From an uncultured Bacteroidota bacterium (GTDB taxonomy: Bacteria; Bacteroidota; Bacteroidia; UKL13-3), in NCBI GenBank assembly GCA_903850915.1, contig CAINMV010000001.1:1-64000 (forward strand): a stretch of DNA of 64,000 bases, written 5' to 3'. Below the pieces are notes generated by a model. It saw only the letters and a program-made list of their open reading frames with translations, ran no database searches and was not told the origin of the DNA. The translations under genes were made by a program, and so were the position numbers. Positions 47,869-56,328 of this stretch are shown one piece after another. Each line of letters begins with the position of its first letter. Within the stretch, counting starts at the first letter, position 1.

Positions 47869-48849
47869 ATGAAAACACTTAATCGTTTCCTAATCGAAAG
47901 CAGCATCCAAATGCCGCTCTATAATATTATTCAATATATTATCCAGCCATCAAAGGATTTGAGCCGCAAAATAAACATTGCAGGCTTAGAAGATATTCTT
48001 GGTGAAGCCGACGCCACTAATGTGCAAGGGGAAGAACAGAAAAAGTTGGATGTATATGCCAACGACGCTTTTGTTGCATCATTATCTAATTGCACGCATT
48101 GTGCGGCAATGATTAGTGAAGAAACGGAAGAAATGATTTCAACTCCATTTCCGAATGCAGAATATATTGTTGCCTTCGATCCTGTTGACGGAAGTAGCAA
48201 TATCGATGTTAATGTTTCAATCGGAACTATTTTTTCTGTTTATAAACGCAAAAGCACCGACGGTCCGGTAACGCTTGACGATTGTTTGCAAGCAGGTAGT
48301 AATCAATTGGCTGCTGGTTATATTATTTATGGGTCATCAACTATTTTAGTTATGACAACCGGAACTGGCGTACATTCATTTACGTTAGAGCCACATATTG
48401 ATAAGTTTTATTTGTCGGAAACGGACATTAAAACCCCACAAACGGGTAAGATATATTCAATAAATGAGGGTAATTATATTAAGTTCCCAGAAGGTGTTAA
48501 GAAATATATTAAGTACTGTCAAGAAAACGACAAGCCCTCAAATCGACCTTATAGTAGCCGCTATATTGGCAGCATGGTTGCCGACTTTCATCGTAATTTA
48601 AAGAAAGGCGGTATCTTTATTTATCCAAGTACAGAAAAGGATCCAAGTGGTAAACTACGCGTGTTGTATGAATGCAACCCAATGAGTTTTTTGGTGGAAC
48701 AAGCTGGAGGTAAGGCTACTAATGGCTATGACCGAATTCTTGATCAAACGCCATCGTCATTGCATGAACGTACTCCTATTTTCATGGGTTCCACCGATAT
48801 GGTAAATAAGGTGGGAGAGTATATGCAAGAATTCAGTCCTAAAAAATAA
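47869..48849 (+). CDS. fbp: Class I fructose-1,6-bisphosphatase
   Basis: A 326-aa gluconeogenic phosphatase that turns fructose 1,6-bisphosphate into fructose 6-phosphate. It shows the metal-site motifs ISEETEEM (about 84-91) and AFDPVDGSSNIDVNVSIGTIFSVYK (about 103-127), the substrate region SINEGNYIKFPEGVKKYIKY, the RYIGSMVADFHRNLKKGGIFIYPST block, and the final metal ligand in YECNPMSFLVEQAGGKATNG. Length and motifs fit class I. It sits 53 bases after the E1 gene on the same strand and might share its promoter. Downstream, gtttcc/ggaaac (48874-48895) is a weak hairpin before the convergent gldG. Confidence 0.96.
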   Translation: MKTLNRFLIESSIQMPLYNIIQYIIQPSKDLSRKINIAGLEDILGEADATNVQGEEQKKLDVYANDAFVASLSNCTHCAAMISEETEEMISTPFPNAEYIVAFDPVDGSSNIDVNVSIGTIFSVYKRKSTDGPVTLDDCLQAGSNQLAAGYIIYGSSTILVMTTGTGVHSFTLEPHIDKFYLSETDIKTPQTGKIYSINEGNYIKFPEGVKKYIKYCQENDKPSNRPYSSRYIGSMVADFHRNLKKGGIFIYPSTEKDPSGKLRVLYECNPMSFLVEQAGGKATNGYDRILDQTPSSLHERTPIFMGSTDMVNKVGEYMQEFSPKK

Positions 48850-48922
48850 GCTTTAAATTAAACTAGTCTTAAAGTTTCCTTCGAATTTTGGAAACGAAAA
48901 TGTGTAAATTAAGAATGATGAT

Positions 48923-50641
48923 TTAAGCAGTGTATTTTCTTTTTCTTACAGCGCTATTGATAAAGCCAAAGATGACAACAATTAATATTGGCACTACAAT
49001 ATTAACAAGTTGCCATTGGGTTCTCTCTTCTTTAATTTTGTCTTTGTTCAAAAGTCTTAATTTTATTTCTCTATTGCGTAATTCTAATATGCCAGAGTTA
49101 TCACAGAGGTAATCCACGCAATTTAGTACAAACTTTTTGTTGCCGTAGGTCTGACCACTATAACGATCGAAGCCAAGTGGATAAAGTTGTCCAGAAGCTT
49201 TGCTTACTTGGTTTCTAATAATATCACCATCACTAACAACTATCATTTTGTTGTTTTCAATTTTGTCAACGAAGTTAAGTGCAGCATTTACGGTATCAGC
49301 AGCTTTGCGTCCAGCAAAAACCGATTCAAAGCCTCCTTCAAGTAAAACGGCAACAGGATTATCTGGTTGGTTAAAAGTGCTGGTAATGATTTTATCATTT
49401 AATGTTTTTAAATCAACAATAGCTGGTGAGGTTAATGTTTTTGATTTTGGAGACGACTGCAATAAAATGGTTTTACTGCATCGCGTACTTGCCGTTAAAC
49501 TGATGCTACTCGAAAATTGCCCCCAAACTAAATCCATATTTTTTACAATTGGATGGGTGCTATAGCTTCCTAATAGAGGATAGAAAACCCAATTCACCAA
49601 AGTAGCACTACCTTTTGAATTTCGTGCATTTGCCAAAATCGGAATCACATTACAACTAAGGTCCTGAATTAAATTATTATTGAGCCTTACACCATATTTA
49701 AAAAGTAAATCTTCCAAATTAAGATCGAAAGGTATAGATGCGAATTCGAGTTTTGGATTTCTGGTGCTATCCATTTCGGCAATCATGGGGTCGATAAACC
49801 AAAGTACTTTCCCTCCATGCATAACATATTGGTCGATTTTGTATTTATCATATTCGCTAAATTTTAATGTTGGCTTTGCAATTACAATACCAGCAAATTC
49901 ATTAAGTCGGCTCAATGGAAGCTGTGTCATGTCCACTCTTTCTAGAGCGTAATAGTCTGACAATTCGCGCATTATATCTCCAGTTTCGTACTTTCCTAAC
50001 TCCCCATGTCCAAATATAAAGGCTAGCTTTTTATTTTGTTTTGCTGTGCATTTTCGAAGCACATTGCATAGCTCAAATTCAATGTTTTCTATGGCGCCGT
50101 TGATGTCTTCGGAATTTTCATTTTCGTCGTCGAACTGCCCGTTGCGCATAAAGTTAACAGGTATTTCTTTGCCATTAAAATAAAATACAGCGCTTGGGAA
50201 AATTACTTGATATGCCAACTGATTCTCACCTCTAACTTTAACATTTTTAGGTGTTAAACCCTTGCTAAGGAATTGTTCTACCACATCACGTTTCGATTTT
50301 TCATCAAGGCCATCTATTGGGTCGGTAAATGAATATAAAATAGGGATACTTGAATGTTGGTTTAACTCATTTAGGTAGTCGTTGATGGCAATTTTTAAAC
50401 GTTTGTAATTTGCTGGAAGGTTTCCATCTAGGTATATTTTGCATGACAATTGGTCTTCTAATTTTTCAGCAAGCTGGTAGGTTACCTTGGAAAGTGTAAA
50501 TCTTTTTTCTTGTGTTAAATCTATTCGATAATAGAAAAAAGTACATAGCCAATTCACAAAAACCAAAATGGTAATTAGCAGAAATAACTCTAAGGTTGAA
50601 GTGTATTTTTGATTTCTCTTTTTCAATTTATTTAATGTCAC
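48923..50641 (-). CDS. gldG: Gliding motility ABC transporter substrate-binding-like protein GldG
   Basis: A 572-aa protein of the GldG/ABC-type uncharacterised transport family. A membrane anchor lies near the N-terminus (about 17-41, LELFLLITILVFVNWLCTFFYY) followed by the conserved YRIDLTQEKRFTLSKVTYQLAEKL. A large periplasmic part contains AFIFGHGELGKYE, the GIVIAKPTLKFSEYDKYKIDQYVMHGGKVLWFIDP segment and VVSDGDIIRN. A C-terminal membrane helix (about 543-562) is followed by RKRKY. In Flavobacterium johnsoniae GldA, GldF and GldG form an ABC transporter needed for gliding; the transported substrate is unknown. It starts 13 bases after the end of gldF. Confidence 0.92.
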   Translation of the reverse strand: MTLNKLKKRNQKYTSTLELFLLITILVFVNWLCTFFYYRIDLTQEKRFTLSKVTYQLAEKLEDQLSCKIYLDGNLPANYKRLKIAINDYLNELNQHSSIPILYSFTDPIDGLDEKSKRDVVEQFLSKGLTPKNVKVRGENQLAYQVIFPSAVFYFNGKEIPVNFMRNGQFDDENENSEDINGAIENIEFELCNVLRKCTAKQNKKLAFIFGHGELGKYETGDIMRELSDYYALERVDMTQLPLSRLNEFAGIVIAKPTLKFSEYDKYKIDQYVMHGGKVLWFIDPMIAEMDSTRNPKLEFASIPFDLNLEDLLFKYGVRLNNNLIQDLSCNVIPILANARNSKGSATLVNWVFYPLLGSYSTHPIVKNMDLVWGQFSSSISLTASTRCSKTILLQSSPKSKTLTSPAIVDLKTLNDKIITSTFNQPDNPVAVLLEGGFESVFAGRKAADTVNAALNFVDKIENNKMIVVSDGDIIRNQVSKASGQLYPLGFDRYSGQTYGNKKFVLNCVDYLCDNSGILELRNREIKLRLLNKDKIKEERTQWQLVNIVVPILIVVIFGFINSAVRKRKYTA

Positions 50642-50654
50642 TTTATATATTGAA

Positions 50655-51380
50655 CTACCATTTTCTGCTTTCCAACCTGGTTTTTGTAAGCCATAAAAAC
50701 ATAAGTGTAGTGCTAATAAAATATACTAAATCGCGTGTATCAAGCACACCGCGACTAATGGATTGATAATGTGAATTTATTCCAGCCCATTGAACATAAT
50801 AATCGATACCACTGAAAAAACTTAAGCTACTTATTAGGTCGAAGGATATGTACATTGTAACGCATAAAAACATTGATAAAATAAATGCTACAATGGAATT
50901 GTCGGTTAATGAAGAAGAAAACAATCCGATACTTACATAAATACTGCCAAGCCATAATAGTCCAAGGTATGAGCCCCAAGTGGCTCCAATGTCGATATTG
51001 CCCACAGGGTCGCCCAATTCATATATAGTATAAAAATAAAGCAATGTTGGAATTAAGGCTAATGTAATTAATGTCAATCCTGCGAGGTATTTCCCCACCA
51101 CAATTTGAAAGTCGGTGAGCGGTTTTGTAATTAATATCTCCAAGGTGCCTGCTTTTTTTTCGTCACTGAAGCTACGCATGGTAATTGCACTTATCAAGAA
51201 AACAAATACCCAAGGTGCGATAATAAATAAAGTGTCGAGGTTACTGTATCCGGCATCAAACATGTTGTTTTTTAAAACCCATGTTAATAAACCTGTAATT
51301 ATTAAAAAAACCACAATTACAATATAGGCAATTAAGGAACTGAAAAAGCCTCGAATCTCTTTTAAAAATACTGATTTCAT
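50655..51380 (-). CDS. gldF: Gliding motility ABC transporter permease GldF
   Basis: A 241-aa ABC-2 type permease with about six membrane helices. It begins MKSVFLKEIRGFFSSLIAYIVIVVFLIITGLLTWVL and has the family block FISAITMRSFSDEKKAGTLEILITKPLTDFQIVVGKYLAGL (about 57-97). Its start overlaps the end of gldA by four bases, and gldG follows after 13 bases, so the three are certainly one unit. Together with GldA it should form the membrane core of the transporter. Confidence 0.93.
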   Translation of the reverse strand: MKSVFLKEIRGFFSSLIAYIVIVVFLIITGLLTWVLKNNMFDAGYSNLDTLFIIAPWVFVFLISAITMRSFSDEKKAGTLEILITKPLTDFQIVVGKYLAGLTLITLALIPTLLYFYTIYELGDPVGNIDIGATWGSYLGLLWLGSIYVSIGLFSSSLTDNSIVAFILSMFLCVTMYISFDLISSLSFFSGIDYYVQWAGINSHYQSISRGVLDTRDLVYFISTTLMFLWLTKTRLESRKW

Positions 51381-52288
51381 AAGGTTTTTTTCGTGGTTAG
51401 CTTTTTGAAAATTTCTTCCAAACTTTGTTGCTCAAGCTGCATATTTAATATAGCATTCCCAGATTGTGCAACACTAAAAAATAGTGTCTCTCTAATGTCA
51501 TTTGTACACTCTAGTTCATAAGTGTTCTTTCCAATTATGGTAATATTATTTACTCCAGATATATTACGTAGAATACTCTCGTTGATGCTTTTGCTTAATT
51601 CTAAACGAATCAATATCTTATTTTGTGCAAGGTGTTGAAGGTTTTCAACATTGTCGTTGGCTACAATACTGCCTTTGTTTATTATGATTACTTTGTCACA
51701 AAGAGCCTGAACTTCTTGCATAATATGCGTTGACAATATCACTGTTTTATTCTGACCAAATTCTTTTATTACAGTTCTAATTTCTCCTATTTGATTGGGG
51801 TCTAATCCAGAGGTTGGTTCATCCAAAATAAGAACTTTCGGGTCGTGAATTAATGCTTGCGCTAAACCAACACGTTGTCTATATCCTTTCGAAAGTTGGC
51901 CAATTTTCTTTTTATATTCTGGTGTTAATCCAACTCTATCAATCATCTCTTTAACACGACTTTCTTTTTTGTCGAGCTTAAAGATGCTGGCGCAAAAAAG
52001 AAGATATTCTTTAACATACAGATCAGTATATAATGGATTATGTTCAGGGAGATAGCCAATATTACGCTTTACGTCCATTGGCGATTTATCGATATTAAAA
52101 CCAGCTACCCAACTTTCGCCAGAAGTGGGAGGGAGGAATCCGGTTAACATCTTCATAGTGGTGGATTTACCTGCTCCGTTCGGGCCTAGAAATCCAACAA
52201 TCTGCCCTTCTGCAATCTCAAAGTTAATTGCATTGACAGCGATTTGCTCACCAAAAACTTTTTTTAAATTAATTACTTTAACTGACAC
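51377..52288 (-). CDS. gldA: Gliding motility ABC transporter ATPase GldA
   Basis: I take the GTG at 52288 as the start because it gives MSVKVINLKKVFG, like GldA starts elsewhere (MSVxVxNLxKxYG); the ATG at 52312 adds eight residues. The 303-aa protein has Walker A GPNGAGKSTTMKML (about 35-48), Q-loop GYLPEHNPLYTDL, signature LSKGYRQRVGLAQAL, Walker B VLILDEPTSGLDP and a D-loop/H-switch STHIMQEV, followed by a C-terminal extension typical of ABC-2 exporters. It overlaps gldF by ATGA-type 4-base coupling. The preceding methyltransferase ends 63 bases upstream on the same strand. Confidence 0.92.
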   Translation of the reverse strand: MSVKVINLKKVFGEQIAVNAINFEIAEGQIVGFLGPNGAGKSTTMKMLTGFLPPTSGESWVAGFNIDKSPMDVKRNIGYLPEHNPLYTDLYVKEYLLFCASIFKLDKKESRVKEMIDRVGLTPEYKKKIGQLSKGYRQRVGLAQALIHDPKVLILDEPTSGLDPNQIGEIRTVIKEFGQNKTVILSTHIMQEVQALCDKVIIINKGSIVANDNVENLQHLAQNKILIRLELSKSINESILRNISGVNNITIIGKNTYELECTNDIRETLFFSVAQSGNAILNMQLEQQSLEEIFKKLTTKKTL

Positions 52289-52351
52289 GATAATATTGCG
52301 TGAAAATAACACATTATGTTATAAAATAAAACATTCTCCCTTCAAAGAATT

Positions 52352-53548
52352 TTAAGTGGTTTTTTTACACCATACAGCAAACGACTTCTTTTCCGATTGT
52401 GTATAGCAGAAAAGGTACCATTCTCCTCCATCGTTGAGTTTCAGCTCTTTTTTTACCTCTTCTGGTTTCCAAAAGAAATTCCTACAGCTGATGTTTGCTT
52501 TATTTATGGAATGGGTTTTAATAAATTGTTGCAGTTGCTCTTTTTTGTAAGGCATGGCATGAATTACCTTAAAAAGTCGCCCTTGTAAATCTTTTATTGG
52601 ATGATCTGAGGTGAAATAATAACCTTGAGGATATAATATATTCAGGCCGTGTTCAAAGGCATAAGGCATGCATAATCTGCTTTTTATTAAAGCAACATTG
52701 GGTTCGAAAAAGTAATTTAACACCATTGATAGTGGTGGCTTTACATTCATGTGTTTTGAAGTATATTCCTGTGTTTTCTCTTTTCCGATATTTATTGCAG
52801 TAAATTCTGGTTCATGAATTCCAGACGATAAGCAAATCAATAATTCCTTCATTTCATTTTGCAGCGCAATGGAATAAATGTGTTTTATGTTAGGACTAAA
52901 ATGATGTATAATAGCTTGCAGGTCCATCATAGGAGATAGCTTAATCCAAACTCGATTTGCTTTATCTAGGAGTTGGTTTTTTAGAGACACAACATTGGGA
53001 GTGCATTGTTCAGGGTCAAAAACACGCTGCTGTGCTTCAGGACGTCTATCTGGATCAACATAGATAACATCGTAATGAAGGCTATTTTGCTCCAAAAAAA
53101 ACTCTAAAGTAGTGTGTTGGATATTGTAATTTAAATGATGTTGGCCTAAGTTATGCTTTAGTAGTAATACATGTTCAGGGTTGGCTTCTAGGCACGTTAT
53201 ATCTTTAGCATTGCGTCCTATAAAAAAAATGTCGATACCTAAGCCTGTTGTGGCATCTAATAATTTATCTCCAGTTATTAATGTCGATTTGTATTTTGCT
53301 ACCAACTCATGCGTACACTGTTCAAATAGTTTGGGTAGAAGCAGTGTTTGTGGGGTTACAAACTCTTTTATTTTATTTTTCGCCTTTTCTCGTAGGTCCA
53401 TTTGACGAGATAAGGAGGCAACATCGAAGCTGACCTTATTGCCATATTTTAACGACATTTTGCCCCAGTCTTCCTGCTCGTGTGAGGCCATAAATTGCTG
53501 TACCACTGGCATAGCAATCATACGAATCATATCTTCTGTCTCTTTCAC
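52352..53548 (-). CDS. Class I SAM-dependent methyltransferase with THUMP-like C-terminal domain
   Basis: A 398-aa protein. Residues about 85-240 are a Rossmann methyltransferase fold with the SAM loop LLDATTGLGIDIFFIG, acidic ECLEANPEH-type strand (CLEANPEHVLLL) and a catalytic-region motif YVDPDRRPE. The C-terminal third (about 320-398) matches the THUMP-like domain found on these proteins in Bacteroidota (NISCRNFFWKPEEVKKELKLNDGGEWYLFCY). RNA is the likely target from the fold, but the exact substrate is unknown. It lies 6 bases after the FkbM gene and 63 before gldA on the same strand. Confidence 0.87.
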   Translation of the reverse strand: MKETEDMIRMIAMPVVQQFMASHEQEDWGKMSLKYGNKVSFDVASLSRQMDLREKAKNKIKEFVTPQTLLLPKLFEQCTHELVAKYKSTLITGDKLLDATTGLGIDIFFIGRNAKDITCLEANPEHVLLLKHNLGQHHLNYNIQHTTLEFFLEQNSLHYDVIYVDPDRRPEAQQRVFDPEQCTPNVVSLKNQLLDKANRVWIKLSPMMDLQAIIHHFSPNIKHIYSIALQNEMKELLICLSSGIHEPEFTAINIGKEKTQEYTSKHMNVKPPLSMVLNYFFEPNVALIKSRLCMPYAFEHGLNILYPQGYYFTSDHPIKDLQGRLFKVIHAMPYKKEQLQQFIKTHSINKANISCRNFFWKPEEVKKELKLNDGGEWYLFCYTQSEKKSFAVWCKKTT

Positions 53549-53554
53549 GAAAGT

Positions 53555-54292
53555 TTAATTTGATGCAACAAAATAATATTCCTTGCGTTGATAGAATTTT
53601 TCAGAGAATGCTTCTTGCGATAAAATCTTCTTATTGCTTGTAAAGCTTTTTAGGGTGTATAAATTTAAACCACATTGTTGATGAAGCAAACTGAAGATTT
53701 GTTCCGGTGTGGTTTTGTAAAAGTCGCTAGCGCCCAGCCCATGTTCAAAAACAATGGTAGGCCTTCTGTTTTTTATCGTGTTAATGGCACCTTCAAGCAC
53801 TTGAAGTTCTGCACCTTCAACATCAATTTTAATTAAATCAATTTTTAAACCTTCGGGAATGATATCATCTAGTTTGGCCATTTGTACTTTTATCTTCTCA
53901 ATTTCTACCTTCTTATTGTCGTAGTCGCGTTCCATAAAACCACTATAGGCGGGATTGTTTTTTACAAAGGTAAATTCTGTTTCTCCTGATGTATTGCTAA
54001 GTGCAATATTATGTAGCACCACATTCTTGTCGTTATATTTTAAAGTAAGGTTTTTGTAAAATCCAGGAAGTGGCTCAAACGCATAATGTAGACCACCAGG
54101 AGCGAAGTTCAGAAATAGATCCAAAATCTCACCTTTATGACAGCCGATGTCGATACCATTGCTATGCTTTTTTAAGACGGTTTTAAATATCTTCTCGGTA
54201 AGTCTATCGTATTCTAAATTTTTAGTAATATCGAGATGTAAATAAATTAATAGTTTGCGAATAGAATCTTTAATTGACTGTGTAATGGGCAT
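53555..54292 (-). CDS. FkbM family methyltransferase
   Basis: A 245-aa SAM-dependent methyltransferase of the FkbM type. Motif I is NGIDIGCHKGEILDLFL (about 46-62). A conserved EPLPGFYKNL follows, then the family-specific LDDIIPEGLKIDLIKIDVEGAELQVLEGA (about 141-169) and PTIVFEHGLGASDFY. FkbM enzymes O-methylate sugars, polyketides or polysaccharides; with no glycan cluster nearby the target is open. It is probably the first gene of the minus-strand run FkbM-methyltransferase-gldAFG. The 163-base gap to the divergent J-domain gene has no other gene. Confidence 0.9.
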   Translation of the reverse strand: MPITQSIKDSIRKLLIYLHLDITKNLEYDRLTEKIFKTVLKKHSNGIDIGCHKGEILDLFLNFAPGGLHYAFEPLPGFYKNLTLKYNDKNVVLHNIALSNTSGETEFTFVKNNPAYSGFMERDYDNKKVEIEKIKVQMAKLDDIIPEGLKIDLIKIDVEGAELQVLEGAINTIKNRRPTIVFEHGLGASDFYKTTPEQIFSLLHQQCGLNLYTLKSFTSNKKILSQEAFSEKFYQRKEYYFVASN

Positions 54293-54455
54293 AAAATTGT
54301 GATTTTTAAGGGATTCGATCCGAACGTATAGTAACGCAAAATAACAGCATTTCTATCAAATCAAATAATCGTTTATAAACAGTCGCTTTAAATGCTACGA
54401 AATTGATCAATTACCTTTAAATTTGACGTCTTTTTAAAACTTTAATACTTTCCCC

Positions 54456-54920
54456 TTGGCCATAGATTGGAATAAAGATTATTACGCAATACTTCAGGTA
54501 CCACCATTTTCAGAGCATGCTGAAATTAAAATTTCATATCGGAATTTGGCCAAGAAATATCATCCTGATATTAATCCAGGAAATAAGTCTGCTGAAGAAA
54601 AATTTAAGGAGATTAGTGTTGCTTATGATATTTTAAGCGATGAGCAGAATAAAATCATTTATGATAATAAGTTGCGCAATCCTTATATGCATCAACAACA
54701 GCAGTATCGTCAGCAACAACGAAGTCAATACGATCAATATCAAAAGGCCTACTATGAAGAGATACAGAGGCAACAACAACGCGCCCGAGAATTTCAGCGC
54801 GCTCGTGAGGCAGAAAATGCAAAACCAAATTACGACATCAGTCCGTGGCGTGTAATTTTTATTGTAATGATTATTATCAATTTATTGAGAATGTGTACTC
54901 ACCGACCACTAATTCCTTAG
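54456..54920 (+). CDS. J-domain (DnaJ-like) membrane protein
   Basis: A 154-aa protein starting with TTG ([17 protein letters not shown]). The J domain (about 5-72) has the essential HPD in [10 protein letters not shown] and [23 protein letters not shown] Gln/Arg-rich low-complexity stretch (about 78-118, [11 protein letters not shown]) leads to one C-terminal membrane helix (about 128-146, [14 protein letters not shown]). It lacks the G/F, zinc and client domains of DnaJ, so it should recruit DnaK to a membrane site. An exact TAAATTTG -7 box lies at 54418-54425. Confidence 0.88.
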   Translation: MAIDWNKDYYAILQVPPFSEHAEIKISYRNLAKKYHPDINPGNKSAEEKFKEISVAYDILSDEQNKIIYDNKLRNPYMHQQQQYRQQQRSQYDQYQKAYYEEIQRQQQRAREFQRAREAENAKPNYDISPWRVIFIVMIIINLLRMCTHRPLIP

Positions 54921-55010
54921 CTCTTACTATTAATAGTGCATTTGAGTTTTTATTAAAAAGTTAATTGGTCCTATTTGCAATCTAAAGGTAGCGTAAGTGC
55001 CTGAAAATCT

Positions 55011-56291
55011 ATGGTAACATTAATAATCTTACTTTTTTTGTTGGGCTATTTCCTTATCGCCTTTGAGCATTATATAAATATTAATAAAGCTGCAGTTGCC
55101 TTGCTTACTGGAGTTTTATGCTGGGTGGTTTATGCATTTTCTGCCGACAAAGAAGTAATTCAAGTACAACTAGGTACTCATTTTGGAGAGATCTCAGGGA
55201 TTTTGTTTTTTCTTTTAGGAGCAATGGCTATAGTTGAATTTATTGATGCTCATGATGGCTTTGACTTTTTTGCTGAACAAATTACTACGTCTAATAAAAG
55301 GTCGTTACTTTGGATAATTTGTTCCCTGTCATTTCTTTTGTCGGCCATATTGGATAACCTTACAACTACAATTGTAATGGTAACATTATTGCGAAAATTA
55401 GTTGCTGAAAAAGAGGATAGAATGTTGTTCATTGGAATGGTTATTATTGCTAGTAATGCAGGAGGTGTTTGGTCGCCTATAGGTGATGTAACCACAACAA
55501 TGCTTTGGATTGGTGGGCAGGTTTCTGCCAAAAACATTATGGTTACCTTATTATTACCTAGTTTGGTTAGTATGCTTCTACCTTTATTGGTAATTTCTCT
55601 TAAAATAAATGGCGAGGTTCAAAGACGCCCGATATCTATTGATTCTACTAATATCAAGGCAAAGCCTTTTCAACGCATGTTGTTTTTTGTATTTGGTGTT
55701 GGAGTGCTAATTTCGGTCCCAGTATTTAAGTCAATCACCCATTTGCCACCTTTTATGGGTATGCTGTTTGGTTTGGGTGTTTTGTGGCTTTTATCCGAAA
55801 TAGTCGATCGCAGTAAAGATGAGGTGGAGAAAGATGTTTCTTCGGTTTTATATGCACTTCGTAAAGTTGATATGCCAAGTATTCTTTTTTTTCTTGGTAT
55901 TTTACTGGCGGTTGCGGCATTACAGTCATCTGGTTTACTTGTCATGCTCTCTACAAAACTTAATACTTGTATTCCCGATTTAAATTCTAGGAGTATTGCC
56001 ATTGGCTTAATTTCTGCCATTATTGATAATGTGCCTTTGGTGGCTGCAGCCATTGGTATGTATCCATTAGATTTGTTTCCCATGGATCACTATTTTTGGG
56101 AGTTTTTGGCCTATTGCACCGGCACCGGTGGAAGTATCTTAATAATTGGTTCAGCTGCAGGTGTTGCGGCTATGGGTATGGAGAAAATTAGTTTTAGTTG
56201 GTACCTCAAAAAAATAAGTTTTTTAGCGTTGATAGGTTATTTTGCGGGAGCAATAGTTTATATCTTGCAACATTATTTTCTGGGAAATTAG
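55011..56291 (+). CDS. nhaD: Na+/H+ antiporter NhaD
   Basis: A 426-aa ion transporter-superfamily protein with about 11-12 membrane helices. NhaD marks are FEHYININKAAVALLTGVLCWVVYA at the N-terminus, FFLLGAMAIVEFIDAHDGF, the discontinuous-helix motif SAILDNLTTTIVMVTLLRKLV, ASNAGGVWSPIGDVTTTMLWIGGQ, and the second repeat AIIDNVPLVAAAIGMY and CTGTGGSILIIGSAAGVAAMGME. It expels Na+ (or Li+) in exchange for H+. priA starts 37 bases further on, so the two may be co-transcribed. Confidence 0.94.
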   Translation: MVTLIILLFLLGYFLIAFEHYININKAAVALLTGVLCWVVYAFSADKEVIQVQLGTHFGEISGILFFLLGAMAIVEFIDAHDGFDFFAEQITTSNKRSLLWIICSLSFLLSAILDNLTTTIVMVTLLRKLVAEKEDRMLFIGMVIIASNAGGVWSPIGDVTTTMLWIGGQVSAKNIMVTLLLPSLVSMLLPLLVISLKINGEVQRRPISIDSTNIKAKPFQRMLFFVFGVGVLISVPVFKSITHLPPFMGMLFGLGVLWLLSEIVDRSKDEVEKDVSSVLYALRKVDMPSILFFLGILLAVAALQSSGLLVMLSTKLNTCIPDLNSRSIAIGLISAIIDNVPLVAAAIGMYPLDLFPMDHYFWEFLAYCTGTGGSILIIGSAAGVAAMGMEKISFSWYLKKISFLALIGYFAGAIVYILQHYFLGN

Positions 56292-56328
56292 TGCCATATC
56301 AATAACACTTTTTATTAACTACTCATAA

